From: an uncultured Bacillota bacterium
Lineage (GTDB): Bacteria; Bacillota; Clostridia; Peptostreptococcales; Anaerovoracaceae
DNA: 7,644 nt
Assembly: GCA_946631075.1 (NCBI GenBank)
Contig: CAMOZS010000078.1
Location: 1-7,644, forward strand
Direction: 5' to 3'
This document shows positions 1 to 5,065 of the stretch, piece by piece. The notes under the pieces are model-generated. The model was not told where the DNA came from. It saw only the letters and a program-made list of their open reading frames with translations, and ran no database searches. Position 1 is the stretch's first letter. Every line of letters begins with the position of its first letter. A program made the position numbers and the translations under genes.

Positions 1-2
1 GC

Positions 3-584
3 CTGAGCCCGGCCGTCATCGCCCTGACCAACGCCGCCGACCACCACGTGCTCATCGCCATCTGCATCATCCTTCTGATCCTGCCCCGGACCCGGCGGCC
101 CTTCGGGATTCCCATCTCCGCGGCTTCTCTTGGGATGACCATCGTGAACAATGTGGTCAAAGTCCTGGTCTGTCGGCCCCGGCCCGAGGTGGTCCATCTG
201 GTCACCGAGGGGAATTACTCTTTTCCCAGCGGTCACGCCTCCGGCAGTATGGTCCTCTACGGCCTGGCCATCTGGCTGATCTGGCATCATGCAAAGGCTG
301 GGGCAAGCTATAGCAAAAAGACCGCCCTTTTTCTAACGGTCCTTCTTCTCATTCCCCTTGTCCTGGTCGGCCCGACCCGGGTCTACCTGGGGGTCCATTT
401 CCCGACGGACATTCTTGGCGGCTGGTGCATAGGTGCCGTCGCCATCGCGGTCACTGTCGAAGTCATTCTGGCCGCGGAGGGCCGCAGGGCCCGGTTAGCT
501 CAGACGCCGGATCAGAACAGCACTGCCCCCTTAGCTCAGGCCCCGGATCAGAACAGCACCGCCCCCGGATCCCGGTCGAAGTAG
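3..584 (+). CDS. PAP2-family membrane phosphatase, 5'-truncated by window edge
   Basis: This is the C-terminal part of an integral membrane phosphatase of the PAP2 superfamily, which removes phosphate from lipid phosphates such as phosphatidate or undecaprenyl diphosphate. All three signature motifs are visible. Motif 1 is K-x6-RP (Lys at 159-161, Arg-Pro at 180-185). Motif 2 is PSGH at 225-236. Motif 3 reads R-x5-H-x3-D, with Arg at 378-380, the nucleophile-type His at 396-398 and Asp at 408-410. Hydrophobic stretches before motif 1, after PSGH, just before motif 3 and after it fit the family's membrane helices. The frame is open from base 3 with no convincing start, so the gene begins upstream; a GTG at 48 is only internal. 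The last 30 or so residues are hydrophilic and carry a duplicated 12-residue unit (see 495-566). The gene ends inside the opposing DUF2148 gene. The exact lipid substrate cannot be told. Confidence 0.9.
   Translation: MSPAVIALTNAADHHVLIAICIILLILPRTRRPFGIPISAASLGMTIVNNVVKVLVCRPRPEVVHLVTEGNYSFPSGHASGSMVLYGLAIWLIWHHAKAGASYSKKTALFLTVLLLIPLVLVGPTRVYLGVHFPTDILGGWCIGAVAIAVTVEVILAAEGRRARLAQTPDQNSTAPLAQAPDQNSTAPGSRSK
495..566 (+). repeat. 36-bp tandem duplication in the PAP2 tail
   Basis: There are two head-to-tail 36-bp units, 495-530 and 531-566, each starting TTAGCTCAG and ending in a C-run. They differ at only a few positions. Read in the PAP2 frame they encode two near-identical 12-residue units of the form LAQxPDQNSTAP. 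The second unit contains the stop codon of the opposing DUF2148 gene (548-550) and so forms the antisense overlap. Because 36 is a multiple of three, the duplication lengthened the PAP2 tail without a frameshift. Confidence 0.9.
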
Positions 585-1096
585 ATGCTCTTCGATGTGA
601 CGGAGATCGGAATCCCGTAGCTGACCCGGACGGACGGGTCAAAAAAGTCCATTCTGAGCGCTGCCTGTCCCGCGCTGAACATGACCCGGTTATCCATGCG
701 GTGATCCGCCGCGATGCTGACCGCAGAGCCTACGGCGATGCCAAGGTCTGTGACCGTGAGGGCGCAGTTTGCCCCTGCCTTCGCCATTTTCCCGCAGTTT
801 TCGAATCCGCAGTAGCCGCAGTGGTCCAGTCCGAAAGGAACGTTCTTCACGCCGATGATGACGACGGCCTGGCTTCGGTCCACATTGCCTGCGTCCCTTT
901 CGAAGAATTCGGCCCCGGTTTCTTTCGCTATATCCCTCATGTGACCGGCCAGCATATCCTTATCCTCTCCGGTAAGCACGAAGGACTGCACATTGTCCTT
1001 GCCGGAGGCCTTTGGCGCGGAGATGGCGGCTGCCGCCATCAGCCGGGCTGTCTGAAGCGCTGCCGCTTCAATGGCCTGCTCTCTTGTTTCGATCAT
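548..1096 (-). CDS. DUF2148 ferredoxin-like domain protein
   Basis: The 182-residue product matches the DUF2148 family of predicted Fe-S proteins. The diagnostic part is a four-cysteine cluster, C93-x2-C96-x4-C101-x9-C111, in the setting CGYCGFENCGK, expected to bind a [4Fe-4S] cluster. A small-residue-rich region follows (about 117-130) and the end contains the family-typical SIYFDRD. No signal peptide or membrane segment is visible, so it is probably cytosolic. The family's biochemical role is not established. The ATG at 1096 has an AAGGAG site at 1104-1109 with 7-nt spacing. It lies 21 bp downstream of the shikimate-kinase-like gene on the same strand, so the two are likely co-transcribed. 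Its 3' end overlaps the convergent PAP2 gene by 37 bp, and its last few residues are encoded antisense to the PAP2 tail repeat. No terminator is evident beyond the stop. Confidence 0.88.
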   Translation of the reverse strand: MIETREQAIEAAALQTARLMAAAAISAPKASGKDNVQSFVLTGEDKDMLAGHMRDIAKETGAEFFERDAGNVDRSQAVVIIGVKNVPFGLDHCGYCGFENCGKMAKAGANCALTVTDLGIAVGSAVSIAADHRMDNRVMFSAGQAALRMDFFDPSVRVSYGIPISVTSKSIYFDRDPGAVLF

Positions 1097-1117
1097 ATCG
1101 TTTCTCCTTTTCGCGAG

Positions 1118-1612
1118 TTATTTATCTGCGTTAGCTCCTGCTGTCCGGGCACGTACCTGGTCAAACAGAGCCTGCTGTCTTTTGTGGTGCGCCTCGAACT
1201 TGGCCCGCTTTTCTTCTTCACTTCCGAACTTCATGAAAGCGTGATAGGTCGTCTCCTCCGCCCGGGCCCGGGCCCAAAGCTCTTCGATGGTAAGATCCTC
1301 CCCCGCGATCACCAGGTCCTGCTGCAGGATCAGCCCCCTGCTGTCGTCATCGTAGAGGATCCCGTCCCCGCAGGCGACCACCAGGTCCCTTTCCTCTTCG
1401 CACAGTTTCTGGACCGCTTCATATTCCGCGTTCCGGTAGGCGTGCTCCCCTGCCATCATGCAAAGCCTGGCAATGGTCCTGCCGTCCTTCTCTTCAATGG
1501 CCCGGTCAAGATCCAGGACCTCCCAGCCTTTGCCGGAAGCGATCCGATCTGCCTCCTCCCGAATGGGAGCGCCAAAGAAACCCGTCACGAAAATCAAGTT
1601 TTCTGCAGTCAT
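1118..1612 (-). CDS. Shikimate-kinase-like protein with degenerate P-loop
   Basis: This 164-residue protein has the size and order of motifs of shikimate kinase, an NMP-kinase-fold enzyme that phosphorylates shikimate. An N-terminal beta strand (LIFVTGFFG, 6-14) leads into the Walker A position. There the expected GxxGxGK(S/T) reads GFFGAPIR (11-18): the second-glycine, lysine and Ser/Thr positions are Pro16, Ile17 and Arg18. Substrate-side features appear kept: the DLDR motif (Asp34, Asp36), the GE-x2-YR-x2-E block with Arg60, a GDG (82-84) where kinases have GGG, and an Arg near 145 in the C-terminal helix. The lid lacks the usual Arg-Pro. I infer that it does not bind ATP normally and may be a regulatory or repurposed paralogue. 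The ATG at 1612 has an AAGGAG at 1624-1629 (11-nt spacing). It is the first gene of a unit with DUF2148. The family assignment rests on motif layout only. Confidence 0.68.
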   Translation of the reverse strand: MTAENLIFVTGFFGAPIREEADRIASGKGWEVLDLDRAIEEKDGRTIARLCMMAGEHAYRNAEYEAVQKLCEEERDLVVACGDGILYDDDSRGLILQQDLVIAGEDLTIEELWARARAEETTYHAFMKFGSEEEKRAKFEAHHKRQQALFDQVRARTAGANADK

Positions 1613-1660
1613 AGTATATCATGCTCCTTTTGGAAAATGTATTTTAAGTCGGGGATGGAA

Positions 1661-1690
1661 CCCGCCGCCTATAGAGGCGGGGGACATCTG
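1661..1690. repeat. CCGCCT-ATAG-AGGCGG hairpin, possible IS200/IS605 right-end relic
   Basis: A perfect 6-bp stem with a 4-nt loop lies at 1665-1680 and is followed by GGGACATCTG (1681-1690). It is preceded by TTTTAAGTCGGGGATGGAAC. The arrangement of an AAGTCGG-type sequence, a short gap and a GC-rich hairpin resembles my recollection of the right ends of IS200/IS605-type elements (the 3' end of the TnpB guide RNA). No tnpA or tnpB is present, so at most this is a solo end. It could also be a 5'-leader hairpin for the minus-strand gene that starts at 1612. The hairpin itself is certain; the identity is not. Confidence 0.4.
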
Positions 1691-1769
1691 GCGCTCGTTA
1701 TATCTTACCACAGCTCTCCTGTGTTTTCATCCCGCATCGTATATATCTCAGGATCCGGGTCATCGGACG

Positions 1770-1868
1770 TGTCCCGCAGGCGAGGCTTCATGTGTCCCGC
1801 AAATGAATGGTTTTTCCTCTCTGCGGGACATCTGTCCCGTTCTCGTGAAAAAGCTGGTCTTTCCGGGA
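1770..1868. repeat. 99-bp palindrome-containing element, copy A
   Basis: This copy aligns without gaps to 1996-2094 at 87 of 99 positions by hand count. It contains three direct TGTCCCG words (1770, 1793, 1833) and one inverted CGGGACA (1824-1830). The inverted word can pair with the middle copy across a 22-nt loop as TGTCCCGC/GCGGGACA, or with the last copy across 2 nt. The organisation resembles REP/BIME-type intergenic repeats. Confidence 0.8.
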
Positions 1869-1896
1869 AAACTTTTTTAACTGCCCGGAAGTGACC
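1856..1896. other. Imperfect hairpin at right edge of repeat copy A
   Basis: An inverted repeat pairs GGTC (1856-1859) plus TTCCGGG (1861-1867) with CCCGGAA (1884-1890) plus GACC (1893-1896). One arm has a 1-nt and the other a 2-nt interruption, around a 16-nt loop that includes six T's. The T-run is inside the loop, so it is not a standard intrinsic terminator. It overlaps the last bases of element copy A; copy B has the heptamer array at the corresponding place. Confidence 0.55.
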
Positions 1897-1995
1897 GGAG
1901 GAAAGAGGGCCTTGAAGGAAATTTTGGCGCCCATCCGGCTCAAAAGGCGCGGTCTTTAGTATGAAATCGCTAATCTACGGGGATGAGGTCCCAGG

Positions 1996-2094
1996 TGTCC
2001 CGCAGGTGAGGCCTCACGTGTCCCGTAAATGAGCGGGTTTTCCTCTCAACGGGACATGTGTCCCGTTCTCGTGAAAAAGCTGGCTTTTCCGGGA
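1996..2094. repeat. 99-bp palindrome-containing element, copy B
   Basis: This is the second copy of the element at 1770-1868, same orientation, 226 bp further on. The internal stem is TGTCCCGT/ACGGGACA, where copy A has TGTCCCGC/GCGGGACA, a paired C-G to T-A change. It also contains a perfect 12-bp palindrome, GTGAGGCCTCAC (2007-2018), which is imperfect in copy A, and CGGGACA-TG-TGTCCCG (2050-2065). Its right end runs straight into the heptamer array at 2091. Confidence 0.8.
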
Positions 2095-2160
2095 ACTGGG
2101 AGCCGGGAACTGGGAGCCGGGGACTGGGATCTGGGATCTGGGAACCGAAATCCGGGAACC
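2091..2160 (+). repeat. Ten-unit G-rich heptamer array (G-quadruplex candidate)
   Basis: Exactly seventy bases split into ten consecutive 7-bp units of consensus GGGANCY. The first four alternate GGGAACT and GGGAGCC, units six and seven are both GGGATCT, and the ninth (GAAATCC) is the only one without a GGG start. With GGG runs separated by about four bases in eight successive units, the plus strand fits the canonical G3-N1-7 quadruplex pattern several times over. The array ends 94 bp before the PlsC start and lies upstream of its predicted promoter, on that gene's coding strand. Confidence 0.9.
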
Positions 2161-2221
2161 TGCCGGTCTTTTTCGGAAGCACGCTTATTTACCCGTCACA
2201 TGGCATCTTGCCCGACTTTTA

Positions 2222-2230
2222 TGATATACT
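2222..2230 (+). promoter_or_regulatory. Extended -10 promoter for the PlsC gene
   Basis: TGATATACT gives a TGN extension followed by TATACT (2225-2230), one mismatch from the sigma-A -10 consensus. No good -35 hexamer is found 16-18 bp upstream, which is usual for extended -10 promoters. Transcription would start near 2237, giving a leader of roughly 18 nt that just includes the ribosome binding site. Confidence 0.55.
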
Positions 2231-2254
2231 TCAACATAGAAGTGAGGAAATACC

Positions 2255-3034
2255 ATGAAAATTCTACCCAACATCCCGGCTTTCGCCAAGCTGGTCTACT
2301 GTCTGAAATATTTCAATAGATTCAAGAATAAAATAGAGGCCGCAAAGGCTGCGGGGGATCTGGCCGAAGAGCGGGCCCAGATCCTGGCTGCAACCTCCAC
2401 CTGGGGGCCCATGATCATGGACATGTTCGGCAGCAAGGTCATCGTTGAAGGCCTTGAGAACCTTCCCGAAGAGGGGCCGGTGGTCATGGTCGGAAACCAT
2501 CAGGGCTACGCTGACATCGCGGCCTACTTCGCCGCTTTCACTAAATTCCAGTTCGCCTTCGTCGCCAAGCGGGAACTGGCCAAGATTCCTCTCTACGGCA
2601 AATGGATGCCCAGGATCCGCAGCGTCTTCATCGAGCGGGACGACCCGCGGGCTTCACTGGAAGCCATCAAGGAGGGGATCAGTCTGATCGAGCAGGGCTT
2701 CTCCCTGGTCATCTTCCCCGAGGGCACCAGGTCCAGAGGACCGGTCCCTGGACCTTTCATGAAAGGGTCTCTCAAGCTTGCGACCAAGCCGGGGGTCCCC
2801 ATCGTTCCCATCTCCATGAACGGGACTTACAAGATGTATGAGCAGACCGGGGTCATCCGGCCGGCCGTCATCCGCATTATCGTCCACGAGCCCATCGAGA
2901 CCAAAGGCCTTTCCCGCCAGGAAGAAAAGGCCCTCAATGACCGGGTCGAACAGATCGTCAAGGACGGGATCCGCCGCCTTGCCCTGCTGGATGGAGACAT
3001 TACAGAGGACGTTACAGAGGATCTTACAGAGTAA
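2255..3034 (+). CDS. 1-acylglycerol-3-phosphate acyltransferase (PlsC/LPLAT family)
   Basis: The 259-residue product is a lysophospholipid acyltransferase of the PlsC family. It is expected to transfer an acyl chain to lysophosphatidate at the membrane, giving phosphatidate for phospholipid synthesis. The four family blocks appear in order: catalytic NHQGYAD with H-x4-D (His82, Asp87), KRELAKIPLYGKWM (105-118), FPEGTRSRG (154-162), and VPIVPISMNGTYKM (181-194). The N-terminus has no clear transmembrane helix, so membrane association is probably peripheral. The length suits the family. ATG 2255 is chosen because GAGG at 2244-2247 lies 7 nt upstream and an extended -10 precedes it. The C-terminus ends in a small TED repeat. 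It is likely monocistronic, convergent with the Uma2 gene and ending 2 bp from that gene's stop. The acyl acceptor is inferred from the family; other lysophospholipids are possible, so no gene symbol is given. Confidence 0.9.
   Translation: MKILPNIPAFAKLVYCLKYFNRFKNKIEAAKAAGDLAEERAQILAATSTWGPMIMDMFGSKVIVEGLENLPEEGPVVMVGNHQGYADIAAYFAAFTKFQFAFVAKRELAKIPLYGKWMPRIRSVFIERDDPRASLEAIKEGISLIEQGFSLVIFPEGTRSRGPVPGPFMKGSLKLATKPGVPIVPISMNGTYKMYEQTGVIRPAVIRIIVHEPIETKGLSRQEEKALNDRVEQIVKDGIRRLALLDGDITEDVTEDLTE
2999..3034 (+). repeat. Three 12-bp units ending the PlsC gene
   Basis: There are three in-frame 12-bp units of the form NTTACAGAGGAY (2999-3010, 3011-3022, 3023-3034). They encode ITED, VTED and LTE-stop, and the last unit includes the TAA. 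The repeat gives the protein an acidic tail beyond the acyltransferase domain and looks like recent slippage or duplication. Confidence 0.8.
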
Positions 3035-3036
3035 CC

Positions 3037-3906
3037 TCACAAAAGAGGCGGAAGATCTTCTTTGATCTCCGCGAAATCGATCACCAGCTCTCCGCCGGAG
3101 ATGCGGACCGGGATCTTCTCATCAAAGGTGTAGGAAAAGGGCGCCTGATCCTGAGGATCAGTGAAGTCATATACGAATACCGTCTGCCGGGCTCCATCCA
3201 CGATCCAGTATTCTTTCACGCCGGCATCCCGGTATTTTTTCAGTTTCAGAATGCAGTCCCGGCTGCTGGTGCTTGGGGAAAGGACTTCCATCACAAAATC
3301 CGGCGCTCCCCAGACTGCATGGTTCTTATATTCCTGGTGACAGATCACTACCATGTCCGGTTCCACCATGGTCCGGTCGTCCTGATCCAGCTGCACGTTC
3401 AGAGGAAGATAGACCCGCCAATCCCCTCCGTTCTTCTTCTGATGATCCAGAAAGCGGTAGTATATTTCTCCCGCTATGGCCTGATGCTGCATACTCGGCG
3501 CCGTCATATCGTAGATCACACCATCGATCAGTTCTCCCTTCCATTCCGTGGGCATGGCGAAAAAGTCGTCGACGGTAAACTCCCCCTGCTTCTTCTTCCG
3601 GGGAAGACCCTCTTCCTCTGCCGCGCCGTAGGAGAAAGCGATCTCCCTCAGCCGCGCTTCTTCTGTCTTCGGAAGCTTGTAGTAATAGTATGGCTCATGG
3701 GGCGTACTGACCCGGATCGCCTGCGAATCCGGCTTCCATTCCCGCAGGACATTCTCCAGTTTGACCATGGTCTGAGCCTGAGGTCGTGCAGTGACGCCGC
3801 TGAAGATCTTCTGCACTGTGCTGAGGGGAATATCTGCCAGCTCCGCCAGCATCTTGTTGCTATATCCCAACTCCTTTTTTCTCTCCCTCATCTCCTGGAT
3901 ATCCAT
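3037..3906 (-). CDS. XRE-type HTH fused to Uma2-family PD-(D/E)XK nuclease domain
   Basis: The 289-residue product joins two domains. Residues 1 to about 57 form a Cro/C1-type helix-turn-helix (LGYSNKMLAELADIPLST into a recognition helix VQKIFSG). After a linker with a basic patch (RKKK, 103-106), residues from about 111 to 280 match the Uma2 (DUF820) family of restriction-endonuclease-like folds: ELIDG (125-129), EPDMVV with Asp184, MEVLSPST with Glu207, Lys221 and Lys224, and GVKEYWIVDG (229-238). The acidic and lysine residues fit an intact active site, so I infer possible DNA cleavage or metal-dependent binding, but no Uma2 function is firmly known. An in-frame ATG at 4014 is rejected because it lies in the trpS terminator and upstream of this gene's promoter. 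The ATG at 3906 has AAGGAGG at 3914-3920 with 7-nt spacing. The gene appears monocistronic with no partner gene beside it. Confidence 0.85.
   Translation of the reverse strand: MDIQEMRERKKELGYSNKMLAELADIPLSTVQKIFSGVTARPQAQTMVKLENVLREWKPDSQAIRVSTPHEPYYYYKLPKTEEARLREIAFSYGAAEEEGLPRKKKQGEFTVDDFFAMPTEWKGELIDGVIYDMTAPSMQHQAIAGEIYYRFLDHQKKNGGDWRVYLPLNVQLDQDDRTMVEPDMVVICHQEYKNHAVWGAPDFVMEVLSPSTSSRDCILKLKKYRDAGVKEYWIVDGARQTVFVYDFTDPQDQAPFSYTFDEKIPVRISGGELVIDFAEIKEDLPPLL
3048..3072 (-). terminator. Weak terminator-like hairpin in last codons of the Uma2 gene
   Basis: The inverted repeat GCGG(a)AGATC-TTCTTT-GATCTCCGC has nine base pairs and one bulged A. On the minus strand it is followed by CTCTTTTG just before the stop. 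With only 2 bp between the Uma2 and PlsC stops, any terminator must sit inside coding sequence. The U-run is short, so this may be chance. Confidence 0.25.
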
Positions 3907-3942
3907 CTCCGCTCCTCCTTTTATTTCCTCTTTGGTGTTATG

Positions 3943-3971
3943 ATTATATAATATGACAATCCATTCTTCAA
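3943..3971 (-). promoter_or_regulatory. Sigma-A-type promoter for the HTH-Uma2 gene
   Basis: On the minus strand a perfect TATAAT (3948 to 3943) is preceded by TTGAAG (3971 to 3966) with 17-bp spacing. Transcription would begin near 3936, giving a leader of about 30 nt that contains the strong AAGGAGG site. It lies just downstream of the trpS terminator, so the gene has independent transcription. Confidence 0.72.
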
Positions 3972-3995
3972 TATATTTCCAGCCAGCCGGTCCAC

Positions 3996-4028
3996 AAAAA
4001 ATAAGATGCCGCATATTCGCGACATCTT
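3996..4028 (-). terminator. Intrinsic terminator after trpS
   Basis: On the minus strand, about 30 nt past the trpS stop, AAGATGTCGC pairs with GCGGCATCTT around a 6-nt loop. The 10-bp stem has one G-U pair and is followed by ATTTTTTG. This is a standard rho-independent terminator closing the gyrA-trpS unit and insulating the HTH-Uma2 gene. Confidence 0.9.
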
Positions 4029-4058
4029 AAACTTCTTATCAAAACAGGGCTTTCTCTT

Positions 4059-5042
4059 CTAGAATCCCAGACCGAATTTATCTCTGACCCTCTTCATGGT
4101 CTTCTCGGCGATGGCGTTGGCCCTCTCGGCGCCGTCCCTCAGGACTGCCTTCAGCTCATCGGACTCACGGATCTCATCGTAGTTCTGCTTGATCGGGCGG
4201 AGAGCTTCCTGGGTCAGAGCCACCAGCTCCTTCTTCAGGTCTCCGTAGCCTCTCCAGTTCTGATCGGCCAGGATCTCCTCAACGGACCTGCCGCTGAAAG
4301 CGCTGTAGATGTTCAGCAGGTTGCTGACTCCCGGCTTGTTTTCCGGATCGAAGCGGATCTCGCCGTCGGAATCGGTGGTCGCCCGCATGATGGACTTTTT
4401 GATCTTGCTGTCCTGATCCAGCAGGGAGATCCGGCTGTGCTCATTCAGGGCGCTCTTGCTCATCTTCTGAGTCGGATCATCCAGGGCCATGACCCTGGCT
4501 CCCGCCTTCATGAACCGTCCGTCCGGAACCACGAATGTGTCCTCGCCGAACCTGTGGTTGACCCGGATGGCGATATCCCGGCAAAGCTCGATGTGCTGTT
4601 TCTGGTCATTGCCGACCGGAACCACATCCGTATCGTAGAGGAGGATATCGGCCGCCATCAGGACCGGATAGGTCAGAAGGCCTGTTCCAACCGATTCCTT
4701 GCCGCCGCTCTTGGCCTTGAACTGGGTCATGCGGTAGAGCTCTCCGGTGTAGCTGCTGCAGCAGAGGATCCATCCCAGCTCCGCGTGTCCGCTGACGGCG
4801 GACTGGACGAAGATGATGGATTTTTTAGGATCGATGCCGATGGCCATGTAGAGGGCCGCCACATCCAGGATGTGCTTTCTCAGCTCCTCCGGATCCTGGG
4901 GAACGGTGATGGCATGCTCATCTACGATGCAGTAGATGCACTCGTGGTCATCCTGCAGCTCGACGAACTGCTTGAGTGCGCCCAGATAATTACCGAGGTG
5001 AATGTTTCCTGTCGGCTGTACGCCGGAAAATACGCGCTTCAT
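4059..5042 (-). CDS. trpS: Tryptophan--tRNA ligase
   Basis: This is a cytosolic class I aminoacyl-tRNA synthetase that charges tRNA-Trp with tryptophan using ATP. The 327-residue length is normal for bacterial TrpRS. The N-terminal FSGVQPTGNIHLGNYLGA carries the HIGH-type motif as HLGN (15-18). LMAADILLYDTDVVPVGNDQKQH (128-150) is the characteristic tryptophan and dimer-interface region. KMSKS is at 193-197, followed by Ala where Asp is common. The helical C-terminal part (from about 240) fits anticodon recognition. The ATG at 5042 follows an AGGAG at 5056-5060 with a rather long 13-nt spacer. Only 23 bp separate it from the gyrA stop, so it is probably translated from the gyrA transcript. 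There is no room for a T-box leader, which often controls trpS in Bacillota. A strong terminator follows. Confidence 0.97.
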   Translation of the reverse strand: MKRVFSGVQPTGNIHLGNYLGALKQFVELQDDHECIYCIVDEHAITVPQDPEELRKHILDVAALYMAIGIDPKKSIIFVQSAVSGHAELGWILCCSSYTGELYRMTQFKAKSGGKESVGTGLLTYPVLMAADILLYDTDVVPVGNDQKQHIELCRDIAIRVNHRFGEDTFVVPDGRFMKAGARVMALDDPTQKMSKSALNEHSRISLLDQDSKIKKSIMRATTDSDGEIRFDPENKPGVSNLLNIYSAFSGRSVEEILADQNWRGYGDLKKELVALTQEALRPIKQNYDEIRESDELKAVLRDGAERANAIAEKTMKRVRDKFGLGF

Positions 5043-5065
5043 AGTTTTCTTTTTTCTCCTGTAGA

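Larger units (their letters stand above)
1613..2254. other. Gene-free, repeat-rich intergenic region
   Basis: About 640 bp separate the divergent shikimate-kinase-like gene (-) and the PlsC gene (+). I find no credible gene. Short open frames here run through the repeats, exist in several frames at once and lack family motifs. The region holds a 6-bp hairpin (1665-1680), two copies of a 99-bp element (1770-1868 and 1996-2094), a long imperfect hairpin abutting the first copy (1856-1896), a heptamer array (2091-2160) and the PlsC promoter. A minus-strand promoter for the shikimate-kinase-like gene should lie here; an AT-rich patch around 1700-1710 is the best place but I see no good -35/-10 pair. 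Confidence 0.75.

Noticed and set aside
495..584. tRNA-like words (TTAGCTCAG, GGTCGAA)
   Set aside because: Spacing is far too short for a tRNA, and there is no acceptor stem or anticodon arm. The stretch is in frame in the PAP2 tail.
425..1894. Long plus-strand open frame of 489 codons
   Set aside because: It runs antisense to the DUF2148 and shikimate-kinase-like genes, which carry family motifs and good ribosome sites. Its translation is Cys/His/Arg-rich with no recognisable domain. It is a GC-rich shadow frame.
1770..2094. CRISPR array
   Set aside because: There are only two 99-bp copies with a 127-bp interval. Repeat length, divergence and spacing do not fit CRISPR, and no cas gene is present.
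1970..2319. Several short open frames on both strands across repeat copy B and the heptamer array
   Set aside because: They arise from the repeats and from 7-bp periodicity, which keeps all frames open. Similar peptides in copy A reflect DNA repetition, not coding constraint.
3907..4014. 36-residue N-terminal extension of the HTH-Uma2 protein from ATG 4014
   Set aside because: The start codon falls inside the trpS terminator and upstream of the gene's own promoter, while ATG 3906 has a strong ribosome site at good spacing.
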